DNA of 42,470 nucleotides from Dehalococcoidia bacterium (lineage in GTDB: Bacteria > Chloroflexota > Dehalococcoidia > Lucifugimonadales > UBA3495): contig JAKUQE010000026.1 of assembly GCA_022450395.1 (NCBI GenBank), forward strand, positions 1 to 42,470, read 5' to 3'. The stretch's first letter is position 1, and every line of letters begins with the position of its first letter. The notes under the pieces were generated by a model, which was given only the letters and a program-made list of their open reading frames with translations, ran no database searches and had not been told where the DNA came from. Below are positions 15,347-23,794 of the stretch, in pieces. Both the position numbers and the translations under genes were made by a program.

Positions 15347-15829
15347 ATGAATAGCCGCAAAGACCCAAGATTGAATAAAGAATGCGGATCAAAGGTGAGA
15401 AGCATGTTGTGTCTACTGAAGAATTGCCGGAAATGCAATGGAGACCTGGTGTTGGATGGGGAGGAGTGGCGTTGTTGGCAATGTGGACAGTATTGCTATC
15501 CGATCATCGAATCTCTGGACCAACGGGAGGAACCACCAAACCCCAGCCTGGCGGCGGCGATCGGAGAGATCATGCCCAGCCCGAGGAAGACCAGGGTGCG
15601 CCGTTCGCCACGGAACCTTAACTCCCGCATCGTGGCCCGGGACCGCAGCGACAGCCGCTGGTGGGAGCGAAACCGGGATGTGGTCAAGTATCTGGACCAG
15701 GGCCTTAGCGTACGGGAGATCTCGATCCTGGTTTCCCACGGGGAGCGGCAGGTCCGGATAATCCGGGAACGCCTCCACGATCTGCGGACCAATAACTCTG
15801 AAGGGGAAGCCTTGGCCGCCGTCGCCTGA
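15347..15829 (+). CDS. Zinc-ribbon plus helix-turn-helix protein of unknown function
   Basis: A 160-residue protein. The N-terminal half contains a zinc ribbon (CRKCNGDLVLDGEEWRCWQCG, two CxxC pairs). A basic linker, RKTRVRRSPR, follows. The C-terminal part, VVKYLDQGLSVREISILVS, looks like a resolvase/LuxR-type helix-turn-helix. I infer a DNA-binding regulator; no target is evident. ATG at 15404 has a good AAAGGTGAG ribosome site and would begin directly before the zinc ribbon, so the true protein may be 141 residues. It is divergent from the enoyl-CoA hydratase gene, with 266 bases between them. Confidence 0.65.
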   Translation: MNSRKDPRLNKECGSKVRSMLCLLKNCRKCNGDLVLDGEEWRCWQCGQYCYPIIESLDQREEPPNPSLAAAIGEIMPSPRKTRVRRSPRNLNSRIVARDRSDSRWWERNRDVVKYLDQGLSVREISILVSHGERQVRIIRERLHDLRTNNSEGEALAAVA

Positions 15830-15875
15830 CCAGCCCGTTGCGGAATGGGACTTCCCCTAGTATTCTTTCATTCAA

Positions 15876-15906
15876 GGTCGCTCTCCCAACCAGAGCGGCC
15901 TTCTTT
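15876..15906 (+). terminator. Terminator after the zinc-ribbon/HTH gene
   Basis: GGTCGCTCT (15876-15884), loop CCCAACC, AGAGCGGCC (15892-15900), then TTCTTT. The nine-base-pair stem includes one G-T wobble. It lies 47 bases after the stop codon and before the MmgE/PrpD gene. Confidence 0.7.
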
Positions 15907-15982
15907 AAAGCGGCCCTCCCGCCCAGTCTGTGCCGGGCGCTTCTTTCGGCGCCGCCCAAATTCCCTCCGCAGGAAAACGTTA

Positions 15983-17386
15983 ATGTCTCAGATCGAGGTC
16001 CCGGCCGGGGGCTTCACCCAGCGGTTAGTTCGATTTGCCCTGGAGCACTCCTTGGGCGGGATGCCGTCCCCGATCAAGGATGTCTCCATAAATATGATGA
16101 TCAACGCGGCGGCTGCTGCTTTGGCCGGGGCAGGGCAACCGGAGAGCCTCACCATTACCCGATTCGTTCAGGAAATTGGCGGCAACGGCAAGTGCACCGT
16201 GATCGGCATGGGATTGCGCACCTCCCCGGTGAACGCCGCTCTAGCCAACGGCGCGATGATCCACCTACTGGACTTCGACGACGAGATCCCCGGCCTGGGT
16301 ATCCACCCCAGCAGCGTTATTTTCCCGGTAGTTATGGCCCTGGCCGAGATGAATGGCGATACCGGCCGGGACGTGCTGAACGCCTTCGCGGTGGGATGTG
16401 AGATAACCGGCAAGCTCAGGAGGATGTTAGGACCGCCGGACCCCCTGGGTCGGATTGCCACCGTGGATGGGATCGCCGGAGCGGTGGGCGCCGCGGCTGC
16501 CGCAGGCCGGTTGTTAGGACTGGACCAAGACCGGATGGAGAGCGCCTTGGGGTTAGCTTGCGATGGCGCCGGAGGGATCCAAGCCGGTTTCGCTTCTCCC
16601 AGCCGGGCCTTGGGGAACGGCCGTGCGGCGATGGCCGGCATGTCCGCGGCGTTGTTGGCGGAGAAGGGATTCATCGGTCCACGGCAGGCCATCGAAGGAC
16701 CCGGTGGACTGTTGGACCGCTTCAGCACCGGCAACGCCGCCGATCAGGACGAAGCACTTTCCCGGTTGGGGGATCCATACGAGGTCCTACAACCTGGCAT
16801 CATATTGAAGACCTATCCATGTCATTCGGCCGGCCATAGCGCCATCGAAGCTACGTTGCAGCTTGTTCAGCAATATCAATTCCAGCCCAACCAGGTTGAG
16901 TCGGTCAAGGTAGAGGCGCCGGAGGCTTCGTTGCGGGCCCTGCCGTTTTCCCATCCCGTCGATGGATGGGAGGCCAGGTCGAGCTTGAACTATGTGGTGG
17001 CCTCAACTTTGCTGTTTGGTCAACCCCTTCTCGAGCAGTTTACCGATACCGCGGTTCAAGACGCGGCGGTGCGCGAGATGTTGGACCGGGTGACGGTGGT
17101 TCTGATGGAACCTGATAGGCGATCCCGCCAGGACTCGGGTCGGCTGGCGTCGTTGAGTTGTGATGTAAGCCTATGGATAGGAGGCGGCCAGGAGATCAGC
17201 CACCGGGTGGAGTATGCCCGGGGTTTCCCAGAGCTTCCCCTGGAGCCGGATGAGTTGGACGCCAAGTTTCTCTACTGCAGCCGCTACATCTTGCCGCCAG
17301 ACCATATAGACGGCGCCATCGGGCAGTTCCGGAACTTGGAGGACGTTGAGGACGTTACCGGGTTGGCCTCTATCTTGGGAGGGTGA
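15983..17386 (+). CDS. MmgE/PrpD family protein
   Basis: A 467-residue member of the MmgE/PrpD family (2-methylcitrate dehydratase-like; relatives include cis-aconitate decarboxylase). MINAAAAALAGAGQP, LANGAMIHLLDFDDE and IHPSSVIFPVVMALAE are the N-terminal family segments. CDGAGGIQAGF and KTYPCHSAGHSAIEA are the central ones. I chose the ATG at 15983 because AGGA lies eight bases before it and family similarity starts there; the open frame extends upstream through the terminator hairpin without similarity. Many genomes use these proteins as dehydratases or racemases of small organic acids; the substrate is unknown. Confidence 0.87.
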   Translation: MSQIEVPAGGFTQRLVRFALEHSLGGMPSPIKDVSINMMINAAAAALAGAGQPESLTITRFVQEIGGNGKCTVIGMGLRTSPVNAALANGAMIHLLDFDDEIPGLGIHPSSVIFPVVMALAEMNGDTGRDVLNAFAVGCEITGKLRRMLGPPDPLGRIATVDGIAGAVGAAAAAGRLLGLDQDRMESALGLACDGAGGIQAGFASPSRALGNGRAAMAGMSAALLAEKGFIGPRQAIEGPGGLLDRFSTGNAADQDEALSRLGDPYEVLQPGIILKTYPCHSAGHSAIEATLQLVQQYQFQPNQVESVKVEAPEASLRALPFSHPVDGWEARSSLNYVVASTLLFGQPLLEQFTDTAVQDAAVREMLDRVTVVLMEPDRRSRQDSGRLASLSCDVSLWIGGGQEISHRVEYARGFPELPLEPDELDAKFLYCSRYILPPDHIDGAIGQFRNLEDVEDVTGLASILGG

Positions 17387-17597
17387 AATCCCCCCAACCC
17401 CCCTTTACGAAAGGGGGGCTTTGCGTGTTGCGGTTGACCTCCTTCGTGTTCTCTGCGTCACCGTGATGTGGCTGTTTAGATAATACGATGTACGTTATTG
17501 TGGGATAGCTGAAATCCCCCAACCCCCCGTTACGAAAGGGGGGCTTTGCGTGTTGGGGTTGACCTCCTTCGTGTTCTCTGCGTCACCGTGCTGTGGC
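17384..17597. repeat. Tandem direct repeat (two copies, period 126 bp) with C6-TTT-ACG-AAA-G6 hairpins
   Basis: Copy 1 (17384-17472) and copy 2 (17510-17597) are nearly identical. Each contains a hairpin of C and G runs with loop ACG (17398-17418 and 17523-17543), followed by GCTTTGCGTGTT and CTCCTTCGTGTTCTCTGCG. Copy 1 starts at the stop codon of the MmgE/PrpD gene. In copy 2 the hairpin has one mismatch. A third, shorter member lies at 20878-20916. These look like dispersed REP-type intergenic elements that may also act as 3' hairpins. They fill most of the 292-bp gap. Confidence 0.8.
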
Positions 17598-17678
17598 GGT
17601 GAAACTGTCACCATTATTCGATCTGATGTACGCTGTCACCCGGACAAAGTTGAAATAGAAGATTTCAGGAGGACCGGT

Positions 17679-18647
17679 ATGAAAGCGGTAAGAGCCCATG
17701 AGATAGGCGGTCCCGAAGTGCTGCGCTATGAGGATGTGCCTAGTCCGGAGCTGGACCCGGGGCAGGCGCTGGTGGATATACGGTCCATCGGGGTTAACTA
17801 CACCGATGTGTCCAGCCGCAAAGGGATGAATCCCCCAGCCAACTTTCCCTGGACGCCGGGCCGGGAGGCGGCGGGAGTGGTCACCGCCGTGGGCGAAGGT
17901 GTCACCGAAGTCGCCGTGGGCGACCGGGTGGCTTACGCCATGCACACCGGTTCCTACGCCGAGCAGGCCGCCGTCCCTTCCTGGCTCCTGGTGGGACTGC
18001 CGGATCAGATGGACTTCGCCACTGGCTCGGCGGCGATGCTGCAGGGAATGACCGCCCACTTTTTGGTGTTCGGAATCACCCGCTTGAACCCCGGAGACCG
18101 CGCTCTGGTCCATGCCGGCGCCGGAGGCATGGGACTGCTACTCATCCAGATGTTGAAGCGACTGGGGGCCGAAGTTTTTACCACCGTGTCCACTGAATCC
18201 AAGGCGCAACTGGCCAAAGACGCCGGCGCCGATAATGTGATCTTGTACACCCAGCAGGACTTCGAAGAAGAAGTCAAAAAGGCCACCGGGGGCGAGGGTG
18301 TGCGCATCGTCTACGACGCGGTCGGTCAGACTACCTTCGAAAAGGGTTTGAACTGTCTGGGGCGGCGGGGTTATATGGCGCTGTATGGACAAGCCAGCGG
18401 CCCGGTGGGTCCCTTCGATTCCGGCGCGATACGCAACGGCTCCTGTTTCCTGACCAGACCCAGCCTAGGCGACTATACCGCCACCAGGGAGGAGTTGCTT
18501 CAAAGGGCCAACGAAGTGCTGGGGTGGGTGGGATCCGGGGAATTGAAGCTGCACGTAAGCCAGACTCTGCCGTTGGAGCAAGCGGTGGAAGCCCATCGTC
18601 AGTTGGAGGGCCGCCAAAGCACCGGAAAGATTCTACTCACGCCGTGA
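17679..18647 (+). CDS. Zinc-independent alcohol dehydrogenase / NADPH:quinone reductase family protein
   Basis: A 322-residue medium-chain dehydrogenase of the quinone oxidoreductase (zeta-crystallin) type. The N-terminus MKAVRAHEIGGPEVLRYEDV is typical. GVNYTDVSSRKG and PGREAAGVVTAVGEGV follow. The NADPH-binding GAGGMGLLLIQMLK is near residue 150 and YDAVGQTTF near residue 216. No structural-zinc cysteine lobe is present. ATG at 17679 is preceded by AGGAGG, which decides the start. It would reduce quinones or alpha,beta-unsaturated carbonyls with NADPH. Its promoter probably lies in the repeat-filled gap upstream. Confidence 0.9.
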   Translation: MKAVRAHEIGGPEVLRYEDVPSPELDPGQALVDIRSIGVNYTDVSSRKGMNPPANFPWTPGREAAGVVTAVGEGVTEVAVGDRVAYAMHTGSYAEQAAVPSWLLVGLPDQMDFATGSAAMLQGMTAHFLVFGITRLNPGDRALVHAGAGGMGLLLIQMLKRLGAEVFTTVSTESKAQLAKDAGADNVILYTQQDFEEEVKKATGGEGVRIVYDAVGQTTFEKGLNCLGRRGYMALYGQASGPVGPFDSGAIRNGSCFLTRPSLGDYTATREELLQRANEVLGWVGSGELKLHVSQTLPLEQAVEAHRQLEGRQSTGKILLTP

Positions 18648-18664
18648 CCAGCCGCGGGTAGAGT

Positions 18665-19417
18665 TTACTGGGCCGTCCAGCCGCCGTCGATGACCAGTTC
18701 GCTGCCGGTCATGAATGACGACTCGTCGGAGGCTAGGAACAGGACGCCGTAGGCCACGTCGTCGGGTTCTCCGTGGCGGCCCAGGGGGATCCGCGACAGG
18801 GTCAACTCGTTTCGTTCCGGGTCGGCTCGGCCCGCCTCGGTCATGGGGGTGACGATCGGTCCCGGGTGGACCGAGTTCGCCCTGATGCCCTCTCCGGCGT
18901 ACTGGATAGCGGTGGACTTGGTGAGCAGCCGGACCGCGCCTTTAGACGCTTGGTACTGGGGGCTGCTGTTGTCCACCCCCACTAGTCCCAACTGGGAAGA
19001 GATGTTGATGATGGAGCCACCCCCGGCCCGCCGCAATTCGGGTATGGCCGATTTGGTCCCCAGAAAGACGCCCTTGGCGTTGATGTCCATGACCCGGTCC
19101 CAATCGGCGACAGTGGTGTTCTCCACGGTGCCGTGACCGCCGATCCCGGCGTTGTTCACAAGGATGTCTAGCTTGCCGAACTCGGCCACGGTGGCGGCGA
19201 TGGCGTCCTGCCACTGGGACTCGCTGGTTACATCCAGGGCCAGGAAGATGGCCTTGCCGCCGGCTTCGCCGATCTGGGCGGCGACACGGCGTCCTTCTTC
19301 TTCCAGGACGTCGCCGATGGCGACCATGGCGCCTTCCGCGGCGAATAGCCGGGCTTCGGCGGCGCCCATCCCCTGGGCCCCACCGCTGATAAAAACTACC
19401 TTGCCTTCTAGTCTCAT
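18665..19417 (-). CDS. SDR family oxidoreductase (intact active site)
   Basis: A classical SDR of 250 residues. It has GGAQGMGAAEARLF (cofactor loop, about residue 12), NNAGIGGHG (about residue 89), the catalytic Ser in NISSQLGL, and YQASKGAVRLL carrying the YxxxK catalytic pair. The ending SFMTGSELVIDGG is typical of the FabG/glucose-dehydrogenase subgroup. It would oxidise or reduce a hydroxyl/keto substrate with NAD(P). It is tail to tail with the quinone reductase gene (17 bases apart). Unlike the SDR at 2812-3609, its catalytic residues are complete. Confidence 0.92.
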   Translation of the reverse strand: MRLEGKVVFISGGAQGMGAAEARLFAAEGAMVAIGDVLEEEGRRVAAQIGEAGGKAIFLALDVTSESQWQDAIAATVAEFGKLDILVNNAGIGGHGTVENTTVADWDRVMDINAKGVFLGTKSAIPELRRAGGGSIINISSQLGLVGVDNSSPQYQASKGAVRLLTKSTAIQYAGEGIRANSVHPGPIVTPMTEAGRADPERNELTLSRIPLGRHGEPDDVAYGVLFLASDESSFMTGSELVIDGGWTAQ

Positions 19418-19448
19418 GGAGGAAGTTTAACATAAGAGCATAGAGTAG

Positions 19449-19514
19449 AGCATAGAGTTCTTGGGGAAGGGTCTGGGGAACCCTTTCTTGCAAGAAAGGG
19501 TTCCCCAGCGGCCC
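19449..19514. repeat. Dispersed 66-bp palindromic element, copy 1
   Basis: It contains a perfect 36-bp palindrome at 19473-19508; the left arm is CTGGGGAACCCTTTCTTG and the right arm its exact complement. The left flank AGCATAGAGTTCTTGGGG is part of the repeat. A second copy in inverted orientation lies at 22293-22358, with one base pair of the palindrome changed on both sides. It lies in the gap between the divergent SDR and DUF2851 genes. It could be a non-autonomous mobile element or a REP-like structure. Confidence 0.85.
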
Positions 19515-19582
19515 CTCCTAAGGAACCTTTGTCCATTTACGTATATAATTCGTTGAGTAGGATTATTCTGAGGTAGCCGGAT

Positions 19583-20875
19583 TTGGTCGTCGCAGTAATA
19601 AAAGAATCGGGTCCGTCTTACGAGTCCAAGGTCCCGTTGGATATACCCGAAAAGTTGCTGGCTAACCTGTGGCAGCGGCGGGCGGCCCAGCAGGCTTCGT
19701 TTCGTTCTCCAGACGGACTTCGAATAAGGATCCTCTACCCCGGCCGACCCGGCCACACCGCCGGGCCTGACTTCCGGGACGCTTTGTTGGAAGTGGAAGG
19801 CGTGGGCCTGGTCCAGGGCGACGTGGAGATACACATTCGCCAACGGGACTGGAAGTCGCATGGCCACGGCGGCGACCCCAGGTACAACGGCGTGGTATTG
19901 CACGCCGCCCTGGAGGTCCAGTCAGCCACCACCCGGCTGCAAAGCGGACAGAGCGCGCCGGTGATTTCCCTCGCCTCGCTGATGGAAGACGAAGACCCGG
20001 AGATTGGAGACCAGGGCGGTCCACTGTGGGAGATTCTGTCCGGACAGGGTTACCCCAGGCCGGCCAGCGCAGTCGAGATGGGCGTTTTGTTGGACCGGGC
20101 CGGAGACGAACGGTTTGCCGGGAAGAGCCGGGTTTTTCGATCCTTTCTGGCGGAGCAGGACCCGGACCAGACCCTATACGAAGGGCTTATGGAGGGCCTG
20201 GTCTACCGCCAGAACCAACACGCTTTCCTGTTGCTGGCGCAGCGGGCCGGTTATGGAGCATTGCATCGGGCGGCCATCCGCTTACCGGCGGAGGAACGGG
20301 CGCCCGCCATCGAACATTGGCTGATTACGCTGTCGGGTCTATTCTCACCGGAGCACAGCAAGCCGAAAACCCTTCCCAGAGCCGGTTTTGGGACGCCCCT
20401 GCCGGCCCAAGTTTGGCACTGTTTCCGGGTGCGTCCTGCCAACCATCCTCTTCGGCGCATCGCCGGGGCCGCGAGGATGGTGGTCCGCTATTTGGAGCCG
20501 GGGTTGGTGGTAGGACTAAGCGATATCGCCGCAACCGGCAAGCCTGCGCTTCTGACATCGGCTCTGGCCGTTGCCAGCGGACCGGCGCCGGGTCCGGCTC
20601 CAGTGGGTATTGGACGGGCCCGCGACCTGGCGGTTAACGTGGTTCTACCCTGCCTGCACGGTTTGGCGGAGATGGGCGGGGATGCCCGGAGGGCCGAAAG
20701 TTACTTGGAGCTTTATCATCGTTTCGGAAAGCTCCAAGACAATGAGTTAACCCGGGAGATGACCGGGCAGTTCGTTGACCCGGACTGGGCTGCTGACTCC
20801 CAAAAAGTGGCAAACAACGCCCGGCGGCAACAGGGTTTGTTGCACCTGAAGTACCTGGTTTCCGGCGTGGTTTAG
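19583..20875 (+). CDS. DUF2851 family protein
   Basis: A 430-residue protein matching DUF2851. The N-terminal block has GRPGHTAGPDFRDALLEVEG, then GDVEIHIRQRDWKSHGHGGDPRYNGVVLHAALE. This resembles a PD-(D/E)xK nuclease-like core (Asp, then ExH, then D/H residues). A long helical region with VNVVLPCLHGLAEM and QQGLLHLKYLV closes the protein. Function is uncharacterised; a nuclease-related role is only a guess from the acidic/His pattern. The start is TTG, with GAGGT eight bases upstream. It is followed by a C/G-run hairpin repeat. Confidence 0.8.
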   Translation: MVVAVIKESGPSYESKVPLDIPEKLLANLWQRRAAQQASFRSPDGLRIRILYPGRPGHTAGPDFRDALLEVEGVGLVQGDVEIHIRQRDWKSHGHGGDPRYNGVVLHAALEVQSATTRLQSGQSAPVISLASLMEDEDPEIGDQGGPLWEILSGQGYPRPASAVEMGVLLDRAGDERFAGKSRVFRSFLAEQDPDQTLYEGLMEGLVYRQNQHAFLLLAQRAGYGALHRAAIRLPAEERAPAIEHWLITLSGLFSPEHSKPKTLPRAGFGTPLPAQVWHCFRVRPANHPLRRIAGAARMVVRYLEPGLVVGLSDIAATGKPALLTSALAVASGPAPGPAPVGIGRARDLAVNVVLPCLHGLAEMGGDARRAESYLELYHRFGKLQDNELTREMTGQFVDPDWAADSQKVANNARRQQGLLHLKYLVSGVV

Positions 20876-20877
20876 GG

Positions 20878-20916
20878 GGAAATTCCCCCAAACCCCCTTT
20901 ACGAAAGGGGGGCTTA
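20878..20916. repeat. C/G-run hairpin repeat, third copy
   Basis: CCCCCTTT (20893-20900), ACG, AAAGGGGG (20904-20911) plus flanking AATTCCCCCAAA and GCTTA. It matches the core of the tandem repeat at 17384-17597 and follows the DUF2851 stop codon by 2 bases. No U-run follows, so it is a repeat first and only possibly a terminator. Confidence 0.75.
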
Positions 20917-20955
20917 CAAGTCTCCACTACCAGGTACCCTGACCAAGTTTTTCTG

Positions 20956-21297
20956 TTAGTCGGGCATTGGTATGGCCAACGAGACTCTCGGCTCGTCGCC
21001 GATGCTTCGGGCGATGTGGCCGTGGCCGGTCAGGTCTTCGGCTACGAGGACGTCACCCGGCACCATTCGAACCTTGGTTCCGTCGGCGGTCTCGAACTCG
21101 GCGATACCGGCCAGGTTGACCACGTATTGGCGGCGCGGCGCGGTATGAAAATCGGAGAAGGTTGGTGAGGGGCGCCGGCCCAGGGTGATTTCTCCCGCGC
21201 CTATAGGAAAGACGATTTCGGCCAGTTGATCGGGCGTTAGGTGCTCGAAGTGGGACTCCCCGTCGTCGCCGGAATATACGCGAACTATCTGAACCAT
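20956..21297 (-). CDS. Small cupin-like protein
   Basis: A 113-residue single-domain protein with a jelly-roll pattern: FHTAPRRQYVVNLAGIAEFETADGTK, then MVPGDVLVAEDLTGHGHIARS. These resemble the two cupin motifs, with His from FHTAP and GHGH as possible metal ligands. The substrate is unknown. ATG is preceded by AAAGGGGG. It lies on the minus strand just downstream of the DUF429 gene (78 bases), so the two may share a transcript. Confidence 0.72.
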   Translation of the reverse strand: MVQIVRVYSGDDGESHFEHLTPDQLAEIVFPIGAGEITLGRRPSPTFSDFHTAPRRQYVVNLAGIAEFETADGTKVRMVPGDVLVAEDLTGHGHIARSIGDEPRVSLAIPMPD

Positions 21298-21375
21298 GTT
21301 TCCCCCTTTCTCGTTTCAGATTACCTTACTGTCAGATATGCTGGCTCCTACCGGAATAAAGGAGCCGCACACAGC

Positions 21376-22242
21376 TTACTGGCTGGGAGGAGTTGCGGCA
21401 ACAGCACCGGTTTTGACGGTGGCGATGGGCGCGTACAGCCAACCTTCAAGCCTTAGCACGGATCCGGGCAAAGACAAGGGGTCTTGGCCATCGCCGTCCA
21501 CGTTGGGCAATCCAAACAAGCTGGGGTCGATGGACCATAAGGAGGCGGCTAGGGCGGCAACCACGGCGTCCAAACAGTCGTGGCTGGACATGCAGATCTC
21601 CCGGAACTCTTGGAGATTGGGCAACCCTACCGGACACACATTGGGCAGGTTGTCCAGGATAGTCCGCCGCAATTCGAGGCGGCGTACTCCGTTCTTGTAG
21701 CCTTTATAGGGCAGCCCTAGGGACCTGAGGACCGCTCCGGGCATCACCTCCAATAGCACCGCTTTACCGGCATTCTGGGCTGGCAGCGGAGGGACGTCGC
21801 AGCCGGCGGGCCATAACCGAGCCAGCATCTGCATCCCCCGGAAGGTCATGGGCACCATGTTGGGGTTTACTTTATGAAGGCAGGAGTAGGCCTCGGTATG
21901 GGAACGGTCGATCACCCGCTTGGGTTCCCCATGTTGGGACACGAAATCGTCCCGCAACTTCATGAACTCGGCCGGTTCCATGGCAGCGGCGGCGGTCCAA
22001 AGCTGAGTCATGTCTTGGGCGCCGGGCCTCCAGTAATCGGCAAAGAGCAGAGGCACCGAGAAAGGAAAATCCAGAGCGGCCACCGAGCCGGAGGGCAAGT
22101 CGATCAGCATCTGGGCCACCCGGTCCCGGCCGGCCGGGAAGCATTCCCGCAACTCCAAACCGCCGTCGGCCAGCGTACCCGCCGCGACCCAGGTGTTGTT
22201 GTCGGGGGCCGCCCCGCTGAAGTCCACGCCCAGGATTTCCAA
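21376..22242 (-). CDS. DUF429 family protein
   Basis: A 288-residue protein beginning MEILGVDFSGAAPDNNTWVA, the conserved start of DUF429 proteins (an RNase H-like fold with an Asp in GxDFSGA). VAALDFPFSVP gives the second conserved Asp. HDCLDAVVAALAA near residue 215 supplies the third acidic position typical of the fold. A nuclease-like activity is suggested by the family fold but is unproven. The start is TTG, preceded by GAGGTAAGA. It lies next to the inverted palindromic element. Confidence 0.78.
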   Translation of the reverse strand: MEILGVDFSGAAPDNNTWVAAGTLADGGLELRECFPAGRDRVAQMLIDLPSGSVAALDFPFSVPLLFADYWRPGAQDMTQLWTAAAAMEPAEFMKLRDDFVSQHGEPKRVIDRSHTEAYSCLHKVNPNMVPMTFRGMQMLARLWPAGCDVPPLPAQNAGKAVLLEVMPGAVLRSLGLPYKGYKNGVRRLELRRTILDNLPNVCPVGLPNLQEFREICMSSHDCLDAVVAALAASLWSIDPSLFGLPNVDGDGQDPLSLPGSVLRLEGWLYAPIATVKTGAVAATPPSQ

Positions 22243-22292
22243 TCTTACCTCGCCGCGAGAGATCTAAGGTACAGGATAAGGTTATTTAAGTG

Positions 22293-22358
22293 GGGCCTCT
22301 GGGAAACCCTTTCTTGCAAGAAAGGGTTTCCCAGACCCTTCCCCAAGAACTCTATGCT
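22293..22358. repeat. Dispersed 66-bp palindromic element, copy 2 (inverted)
   Basis: A perfect 36-bp palindrome at 22299-22334 with left arm CTGGGAAACCCTTTCTTG. The right flank CCCCAAGAACTCTATGCT is the inverse of the left flank of copy 1. Relative to copy 1, G at arm position 6 is A and the matching C is T, so the stem stays perfectly paired. It lies between the DUF429 gene and the PEP-mutase family gene. Confidence 0.85.
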
Positions 22359-22440
22359 AAAATGTGCCACGCCTTCGGGCGTCTAAGTATATCTCAGGCA
22401 ACTTCGAGACATATCTCGAATGTCTCAGTAAAGGAGACTT

Positions 22441-23301
22441 ATGAACCTCACCGAAAGACGAGAAAGGTACCGGGCAGTTCTGGCGGGCGACCAATGCGTC
22501 CACCCGGCGTCGGTGTTCGACCCCATCTCGGCCCGGATTGCCGAGGACTTGGGCTTCGAGGTCGGCATGCTGGCGGGCTCCATCGCTTCGTTCACCGTTC
22601 TGGGTGCGCCGGATATTATCGTACTAACCCTGACCGAGTTCGCCCAGCAGATCCACCGCATCTGCCGGGCCAGCACCCTCAGCCTAATGGTCGACGCCGA
22701 CCACGGCTACGGCAACGCCCTCAACGTCAAGCGGACGGTGGAGGAGTTGGAATCGGCCGGCGTGTCGGCCCTGACCATCGAGGACACGGTGCTACCCCGC
22801 CAGTTCGGCACCGGAGAGACCGCGTTGATCTCCATAGAAGAAGGCGTCGGCAAGATGAAAGCCGCTTTGTCCGGGCGGCAGGACCCTAGTCTGGTGGTCG
22901 CCGGACGAAGCAGCGCTTTATCGGTGACGGGCGTAGAAGACGCCATCCGCCGGACCAAGGCGTACGAGGCCGCTGGTGTGGACGCGATGTTCTTGTCGGG
23001 CGCCACGACCAAGGCAGAGGTGGAGGCGGTGCGTGCCGAGGTAAAGATACCTCTCATGTTAGGCGGCGCCGGCGGTGAGCTTTCCGACCGGGCGTTCTTG
23101 TCGGCCAACGGCGTGCGTATCGCCTTGCAAGGCCATCTGTCCTTCTCCGCGTCGGTAAAAGCGATCTACGATACCCTCAAGGCCCTGCGTGACGGCGTCG
23201 TGCCCGGCGACCTTACGCCCACCCTGGCGACTCCGGACCTGATGGGTCAAGTCACCCGCCGGGCGGACTACGACACCTGGACCAAGGAATTCATGAACTA
23301 A
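22441..23301 (+). CDS. Isocitrate lyase/PEP mutase superfamily enzyme, oxaloacetate decarboxylase-like
   Basis: A 286-residue beta/alpha-barrel enzyme. VHPASVFDPISARIAEDLGFEVGMLAG opens the barrel. MVDADHGYGNALNVKRTVEELE carries the Mg-binding Asp residues. ALTIEDTVLPRQFG is the gating-loop segment characteristic of the PA4872-type oxaloacetate decarboxylase subgroup, rather than KKCGH as in isocitrate lyases. It probably decarboxylates oxaloacetate or a related oxo-acid. ATG is preceded by AAAGGAG. It is followed by a VOC gene 70 bases downstream on the same strand. Methylisocitrate lyase activity is the main alternative. Confidence 0.85.
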   Translation: MNLTERRERYRAVLAGDQCVHPASVFDPISARIAEDLGFEVGMLAGSIASFTVLGAPDIIVLTLTEFAQQIHRICRASTLSLMVDADHGYGNALNVKRTVEELESAGVSALTIEDTVLPRQFGTGETALISIEEGVGKMKAALSGRQDPSLVVAGRSSALSVTGVEDAIRRTKAYEAAGVDAMFLSGATTKAEVEAVRAEVKIPLMLGGAGGELSDRAFLSANGVRIALQGHLSFSASVKAIYDTLKALRDGVVPGDLTPTLATPDLMGQVTRRADYDTWTKEFMN

Positions 23302-23371
23302 GCGCGCCGCGCCGCCTTTCCGGTCTCAGATCAAGAAGAGCTAGCCAAAAAGGATTACAAGGAGCGATCCG

Positions 23372-23764
23372 ATGAATTTCGTTTATAATCACCTCCATTT
23401 CCGTAGTGAAGACCCCGACGCCGCGGCCAAGTTTTATTGTGACAACTTCGGCGCCAAGATCACTTCCGAGCGGCCTTTGTCCACCACCAAGTCGATTCAA
23501 TTGGAACTGAACGGCCATCACTTGATGACCATCTCAGGACGGGCCGAGGGGGAGGACCCGGTGCCCGGCTCCAACGAGCCGCGCTATGGTTTGGACCACT
23601 TTGGCTTTGAGGTGGACGACATGGAGGAGGCCGCGGCCCATCTGCACGCCAACAATGCCAACTTCATCTGCGAGCCCTGGACCATGCCTTCCGGATCCAT
23701 GGTCGCCTTCATCGAAGCCCCGGACCACGTTAGCGTGGAGATCATTCAGCGGCCCAAGGCGTAG
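23372..23764 (+). CDS. VOC family protein
   Basis: A 130-residue glyoxalase/bleomycin-resistance fold protein. It has FVYNHLHFRSEDPDAAAKFY (His ligand) and FGAKITSERP at the N-terminus, then LDHFGFEVDDMEEAA and VAFIEAPDHVSVEIIQ at the C-terminus. Metal ligand candidates are the His in HLHF, the His in LDHFG and the Glu in VEIIQ. The ribosome site AAGGAGCGATCCG precedes the ATG. It probably shares an operon with the oxaloacetate decarboxylase-like gene. Substrate is unknown; lactoylglutathione lyase-like or lyase/epimerase roles are possible. Confidence 0.85.
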   Translation: MNFVYNHLHFRSEDPDAAAKFYCDNFGAKITSERPLSTTKSIQLELNGHHLMTISGRAEGEDPVPGSNEPRYGLDHFGFEVDDMEEAAAHLHANNANFICEPWTMPSGSMVAFIEAPDHVSVEIIQRPKA

Positions 23765-23794
23765 GGGCGGGGGATACGGGTGTGCTCTTAGGGG

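Noticed and set aside
19449-22358. A composite transposon bounded by the inverted 66-bp elements.
   Set aside because: No transposase or target-site duplication is seen, and the genes between have ordinary codon use. Kept as dispersed repeats.
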